A stretch of DNA of 64,000 nucleotides. It comes from Lepus europaeus (taxonomy: Eukaryota; Chordata; Mammalia; Lagomorpha; Leporidae). How positions within the stretch are numbered: the stretch's first letter is position 1; every line of letters begins with the position of its first letter. A program made the translations under genes and the position numbers. The stretch lies in NCBI RefSeq assembly GCF_033115175.1, contig NC_084834.1:11009294-11073293 (forward strand), in the 5' to 3' direction. Under the pieces are notes generated by a model. That model did not search any database, was not told the DNA's origin, and was given only the letters and a program-made list of their open reading frames with translations. Shown piece by piece: positions 58,707 through 64,000 of the stretch.

Positions 58707-58786
58707 AATACAACAACAACCTCCAAGAGGACATTCATTCAGAGACCTCGGGACACTTCAGAGACACCCTCATGAACCTGGTCCAG
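58707..58786 (+). CDS. ANXA10: ANXA10 coding exon 6 (annexin repeat II, continued)
   Basis: This 80-nt exon completes the split codon (C plus AA gives Gln) and reads QYNNNLQEDIHSETSG followed by HFRDTLMNLVQ. The acceptor is tcttgtcag and the donor gtatgg, ending in phase 0. The Glu in SETSG lies exactly 38 residues after the Thr of GAGT in exon 5, the family spacing for a bidentate calcium ligand. The next exon (repeat II end and repeat III) was not found in the remaining 5.2 kb, so intron 6 continues past the window. Antisense CSINEs lie about 210 bp upstream and 710 bp downstream. Confidence 0.93.
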
Positions 58787-59496
58787 GTATGGCATTGCAC
58801 AACTCACACCACTCTGCTCTGTGACAGACAGACACGTGCTATTTCCAAAAACCAGGTCAGAGAGCTGCGGTATACTAGAGGTCAACAGTTAATGCTATGC
58901 AATAGCCCTTCCTGAGTATCAGCTGTGTTCAAGGCTCTCAGAAACTTGACTTGGTAGAGAGACAAGCACAAATAAAACACAAGTGTTATTCTCAAATAAT
59001 TAAAATCAATCATACTTACAGGGAACACACACACACACACATCTGATACATTCTAAGAAAATAGATAAGATTAGAAATATTACAGTGAAAATTCATTATT
59101 CTATTAGAAATTAATTTCATTTTTAAGACTGCTAAATGAATGGAGGGCTTATAAGTTTTTCTGAGCCTCAGACACAGTATATGAGAAACCCATTTCATTC
59201 ATAACACCAAAGCATTGCAACATGGATATTCCCATAAGCACATTAGAAATGATGAAACAGAATCAAAAAGTATAAGCTTCTATCCACTGGTGGTCTACGG
59301 AGTTAATAGATGGACATCCATTGTTTAATTGAATCCAACAGACCCCATGTGACTGTGTAGCATGCCCGGGGCTATCTACAAAAAATCCTATCATGAAAGG
59401 AAGATGACTTCAACTTTAAGTTAGATTTTGTCATTTACTTTATTTTTCTATATCAACTAAATTGTATGTAATTGCTTCCATTCAGATAATATTTCT
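58787..59496. other. Start of ANXA10 intron 6
   Basis: Donor gtatgg opens the intron. Includes a short CA run near 59027-59041. No repeat recognised. Confidence 0.45.
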
Positions 59497-59869
59497 TTTT
59501 TTTCTTTCCTTTTTTTTTTTTTTTTTTTTTTTGACAGGCAGAGTTAGACAGAGAGAGAGAGAGACAGAGAGAAAGGTCTTCCTTTTTCCGTTGGCTCACC
59601 CCCCAAGTGGCCACTACGGCTGGCACACTGTGGCCGGCACACTCTGCCAATCTGAAGCCAAGAGCCAGGTGCTTCCTCCTGGTCTCCCATGCGGGTGCAG
59701 GGCCCAAGGACCTTGGCCATCCTCCACTGCACTCCCAGGCCACAGCAGAGAGATGGACTGGAAGAGGAGCAACCGGGACAGACTCCAGCGCCCCAACCAG
59801 GACTAGAACTCAGGGTGCCAGCACCACAGGAGGAGGATTAGCCTAGTGAGCCGCGGCACCGGCCCTCAT
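59497..59869 (-). mobile_element. Young CSINE with target-site duplication
   Basis: T-rich tail (59497-59532), gacaggcagagttagac, ccgttggctcaccccccaag, tctcccatgcgggtgcag, head ending gagccgcggcaccggcc. Direct repeat ataatatttct at 59486-59496 and 59870-59880. Confidence 0.95.
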
Positions 59870-59880
59870 ATAATATTTCT

Positions 59881-62669
59881 TAAGACGTTCATCTTACTAG
59901 CTTTATAGTCAGAATACTATTTTAAAGATAGAATTATCATTTGTTTTATGTATTTTCTCGAATGTGCTTGTCGCCTGATTTAGCAAACACATGAAGCCCA
60001 CAATTGGGAAAAAAAAAATGTCTTTCAAGCCAGGATTTAGGTTTTTTGTTTTGTGTGTAAGGGGTGGGTGTGTGTATGCACATGTGTATACTTGAAATGA
60101 AACAAAGGTATATAAATATCCACACCTTTCCTTTCTATATCAAAAACATTACTGAGTAGTTAGCAAAGAATTGCACTAAAAGCCACAGATAGACAGAATT
60201 TTGTACATGAGAATGGAAAATTAAGAAAAGATTCCATTGCTTTCATGGAGGAACAGGGGCAGACATATGTGAGGGACCATGTGAGCTGTTCACGTCCCAC
60301 ATCAGAAAGCCCGGCAGAACTATGATCCACCTGCTTCCAGGGAGTTCTGCATACCACCTAGCCAAAGATCTTCCCATGATCTAGTTCTCAAATATGGCTT
60401 ACTTGTTGGTATCTTTGCAGCCGGCAACTCCACCACCACGCCTCTTTTTTTTCCCACAATCTAAAGACAATTCCTTGAGGGCTCTGTCAGACAGGAAAAC
60501 TGGCTGGCACTGCTTTGGGGCCACCTAAACAGGCACTTTGCCTTTCAAAGCCTCTTTGAGTTTCAGCTCGAACAGCTTGAAATCAGTGTTTCATATTCTC
60601 TTAGAGGCACCAAATGTCTAAACTTTCTCTTCACTTTTATTTCTGCTTGCAAGCCAGTCCCTTATGTCATGAGCTCATCTCTTTCTTGCAATACACAGTT
60701 AAAATCATAAAGGAAATGTCATTTGCAAAGCTCACATGAGGACCAGACCAGGTTGCTGTGATCATGGAAGAGCTCTCCTCCAAGAAGCAAGCTCCAGTCT
60801 CAGTCTCCATCCACTGCAGCACCTGGTTTGCATGCTCCCCAAGCATGTCATCAACACGCAGAAGTAGAAAGGCAATGGGAGCTTTTACGGGCTTCACTGT
60901 GATGCATGTAGTCTTGCCTAAATTTCACTGGCCAACCCTCAAATAAGCTTTGTGTTCTATCAGGGGGGCAAAACACAGTGCAGCTGTTTGTCTTGAAGGA
61001 AAGTGAAGCACGTTTGGCAATCAGCCTGCAGCGTGCATGAAAACTGTAAAGAGGAACGAACTCTACAACCAGGAAAGGCAAATGGGCCCCAGAAGACGGT
61101 AAAGTGGAGAAGAATATGCCAGTCAGAGAAAACTCATAATGGTGACTACCTTAGGCACAAGAAGTTCTAAAAGGGTAGTGTGTATAACCAAACAAAAATG
61201 CTGGGCATTCTCTCCTGAAAGTACTTTTAAAAGGAAAATATCTTTGGATTCTTATCCATGCTTTATGTTTTTTTTGCACATGCTTTCAAATGACCTTTTA
61301 GGAGACCCAGCATATAAGTTTCTTGGTCCTGCTTCCCATCTTTTATGTAGATTAATGGTATTTATCATATCATCAAAGAGGAAATATCATATAAAGGGCA
61401 AAAGTATCTCATTTTAATCTGAATATATCAGATATATTTTTCTATGTAATTCATCCTACCAGGAATAGTTTCTTTGAGATGAATAAAAAGCCAAAGATGA
61501 AGCTAACTTGTAGTCTTTTATTCCTTCTATTTTATTTTTGCCATACAGTATGTGCAAACACAATTTAGTCCCATGTGTGTCTGTATTATTTTTGTTTATT
61601 TTGCTGAGTTGTTCTAACAAGGAACAAAACAAGCAAATTTAAAAGAGGCTAGGAGGGAGGGAGGTAATCATTTCCCTTAAGACATCTCAAGGAACCTACT
61701 CTTCAACGTTACTTCCTTTTCTTCTATCATCCCTCCATTTTCCTCATTTGGGGCAGACGAACACGTCCAACACAGAGGCTGTGGTCTCCTTTAATGTGTA
61801 TCTAATCATGGTTACAACTTCATATTGTAGTGCACATATGTTTACAGGATTCAGTTGAAGAATTAATAAATATGCATGTCAGGCTAGAATACAAAGTCAT
61901 AGTGCCAAGCCACATGGATTTAATTCTTTATTCTGTGTGCATGTGTCTGTGTGCACATGTGTGCTGTTAATTTTGAATTGGGAATACTGAAATAAAAAAA
62001 AAAAAGGAAAGCCAATGCTGAGAAAAGAACATGAGGAGAGAAAGTAATGGAAGCTCTCCAGTTGCATGTGTCTCCTCTCTGGCTCCCAGGACTGCTCATG
62101 GTATCACCTCTCAAACTTGGCAGTGAGGCCTCCAGAGATGTTATTACCGGGAGCTTTCATCTATGAATTATTAGCCCCAACAATTCTCAACCAAATGTTA
62201 CTCCCCTCAGTTTCTTCCCTCCACATTTTTATCTTGTCCCTTCTTTAAGTCCTGTACTCTTTTTTTGCCATTTCTCTGGTACCTATTAAATATATCAAGT
62301 GACTATCTTGGGATCTTTACATGACCAAGTCACCCTTGTCTGACTTTATTGAAAGAGTAAAATCACAAACTTAGTTATTCACATTTCTCAATCCATCATA
62401 TCTAAGTGTCTTTGGCAATTGACTGCATAGGAAAATAAGCAGATGGACACCATTTCAAGTTAAATGTCCAAAAATACTATCTTTCCAAATGATGTGTGAA
62501 TTATTTTTCTCACCAATTTTGCCAGGGTCAGAGTGTACTAAGCTGTCTAGGGACACTGGAGGTCACTGAGGAAACGTCAATGATCCAGAAAAATCTCCCC
62601 ACATCTACCAACTGATCTTTGAAGGCAGCTGTCTGAAAGTTTCTTACCTTTCCAATGGCAATTTCTGGA
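59881..62669. other. Unassigned ANXA10 intron 6 sequence
   Basis: 2.8 kb without a recognised repeat or exon. Minus-strand frames at 60667-60897 and 60851-61081 look denser than average but match no family that I know. ANXA10 exon 7 (expected to start with a GTREEGYTDP-like sequence) is not seen. Confidence 0.4.
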
Positions 62670-63880
62670 ATGCCCGCAGTGTGTGCTGGGCATAATTTTA
62701 GACACTCGGGGAATTATCAGTGAACAACAGAAACAAAGTTCCCAGCCCCTTAAGTTGTTTACATTCTAGCAAGGGAGAATGCACAATTCAACGTAAGTCT
62801 ACAAAACAGGCAGCTTACATAGAATTTTAGAAGTTGACGAAAGACACAGCAGAGCAGGGTGAGGGAGACAGGTGTTGTAGGCAGGTTACAATATGATATA
62901 GGTTGATCGGAGTAGGTCTCCTTGAGAAGGTGAAATGTGAGGAAAGAGGTGAATGAAACAGTCAGTCAACAAATGAACAGACGTGACAGGCTGTCGCAGC
63001 AAAGTGTACAACTCCAGAAAAAAGTCTAAGAAGATAGCCGATGGGTTTGAGGAGTAGCAAGGAGGCCAGTTGGTGCCATATAAGACAGCCAGCGAGATGG
63101 ATGGGAGTGGTGGGTGAATAGATGGAGTCAGAGACGTCGCAAGTGGTGAGATGATCTCTGACCCTGCGGCCACTGTAAGGACCGCACCTCTTATTCTGAG
63201 TGAAATGGGGGAGAAGTCCCTCCGCGCTGAGTCTGAGTAAAGGAACGATGTGATCTTTGGCTTTACAAATGCTCACAGTAGATGCCATATTGTGAAAATA
63301 CTAGAGGGAGACAGGAGTCAAACAGCAGGCTGCAGAGGGCTGTATCTTCAGGAAAGCCGTGATAGAGCATCTACACAGCCCCTTATGGGAGCAGCGGCAG
63401 GAGTGAAAGGTGCCCAGATTCTGGATGTACTGCGGAGGTAAAGTCTGTTGGTGTTTCCTGAGAAACTGGACGTGGGATACGAGGGAAAGAAGGACCTGAA
63501 TGTGACTCTCAGTTTTTTAGTCTGAGCAGGGAGTGGGGAGTGGTAAGCAAGAGATGTGGAAGACAGGAGTTTAAGGAGTGCCTGTGGTGGAGCGAGACCA
63601 GGAGTTGGATTTTGAACAAGGAATTTGGTATATATAATGGAGAATCAAGTGGAGAATTGAGTTGGCAACTGGAATAGACACATCAGAGGTTCAGATGACA
63701 GATGTAAATCTGGGTACCAGCACACTATTCGGGCGAGACCACATAGATGGAATCCAGAGCCACAGGTATAGATCAGAGTACCAAGAGAAGCAGTGTAAAT
63801 ACAGAGAAGACGGTCAGTGACTAAGTACTGGGACTTACCGGAAAGTAAGAGGAACCAATTCACAGGAGGAGGAGTAACCA
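62670..63880 (+). mobile_element. Ancient mammalian-wide interspersed repeat
   Basis: Blocks in the expected order: ggggaattatcagtgaacaa, ccagccccttaag, acattctagcaagg, ggtctccttgagaaggtg, gaggagtagcaaggaggcc, ccactgtaaggac, tctgagtgaaatgggg, aacgatgtgatctttgg and gattctggatgtactg. These match an old repeat common in placental genomes, same family as 45421-46540. Family name not assigned. Confidence 0.65.
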
Positions 63881-64000
63881 GTGAGAAAGAAGGAAAGACA
63901 GAGAGAGTGCCCGATCCTGTGAGCTGAGCAAGGGACGCGCAGCAAGGAGAGCACAGCGTGGTTGCCCCAGATCCTGCTACCATGGATCACACAGGATGAA

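Noticed and set aside
58787..64000. ANXA10 exon 7 within the window
   Set aside because: No segment encoding the rest of repeat II (GTREEGYTDP-like) flanked by AG and GT was seen.

Overview
This is a piece of a mammalian chromosome, almost certainly from a lagomorph and most likely the European rabbit (Oryctolagus cuniculus). Two things indicate this. About 45 copies of the lagomorph C-repeat SINE (CSINE, tRNA-derived, recognisable by a ggccggcgc head, a ggttctagtccc-type B box, a CT-rich tail and a poly-A or AAATAAATAAA end) are scattered on both strands. Two fairly young L1 elements also carry the 3' UTR I associate with rabbit L1. There are no bacterial-type operons, and almost every long open frame lies inside a repeat.

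The only functional gene I can support is annexin A10 (ANXA10), on the + strand. Five internal coding exons are visible: exon 2 (24500-24581), exon 3 (36740-36834), exon 4 (55035-55148), exon 5 (56942-57032) and exon 6 (58707-58786). All have AG/GT borders and matching phases (1, 0, 0, 1, 0). Joined, they encode the N-terminal arm, annexin repeat I and most of annexin repeat II. The short first coding exon (about 6-7 residues) and exons 7 onward were not found and should lie outside. The window is therefore the 24.5 kb end of intron 1, introns 2 to 5, and the first 5.2 kb of intron 6.

Layout: 0-24.5 kb (intron 1) holds ancient antisense L1 (2.2-5.6 kb and 16-20.6 kb), a rabbit-type L1 3' end (9.84-11.63 kb), a processed cyclin C pseudogene (12.3-13.1 kb) and another L1 3' end (20.7-21.3 kb). 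24.6-36.7 kb (intron 2) is dense in CSINEs, with an inverted rabbit L1 (29.3-30.5 kb) fused to an older L1. 36.8-55.0 kb (intron 3) has many CSINEs, an ancient L1 and a triply nested repeat at 45.4-46.5 kb. 55.1-58.7 kb holds exons 4 to 6, separated by antisense CSINEs. The last 5 kb is mostly unassigned, ending in an ancient mammalian repeat.

Points of interest are a CSINE inserted 34 bp before ANXA10 exon 2 that duplicated the probable branch-point segment, at least ten copies of a short inverted-terminus (mariner-like) element, the cyclin C pseudogene, a telomere-like palindrome, a 50-bp SINE tail flanked by target-site duplications, and an L1 fragment that ends at an internal A-run. Loss of the calcium site in annexin repeat I and its retention in repeat II can be read directly from the exons.
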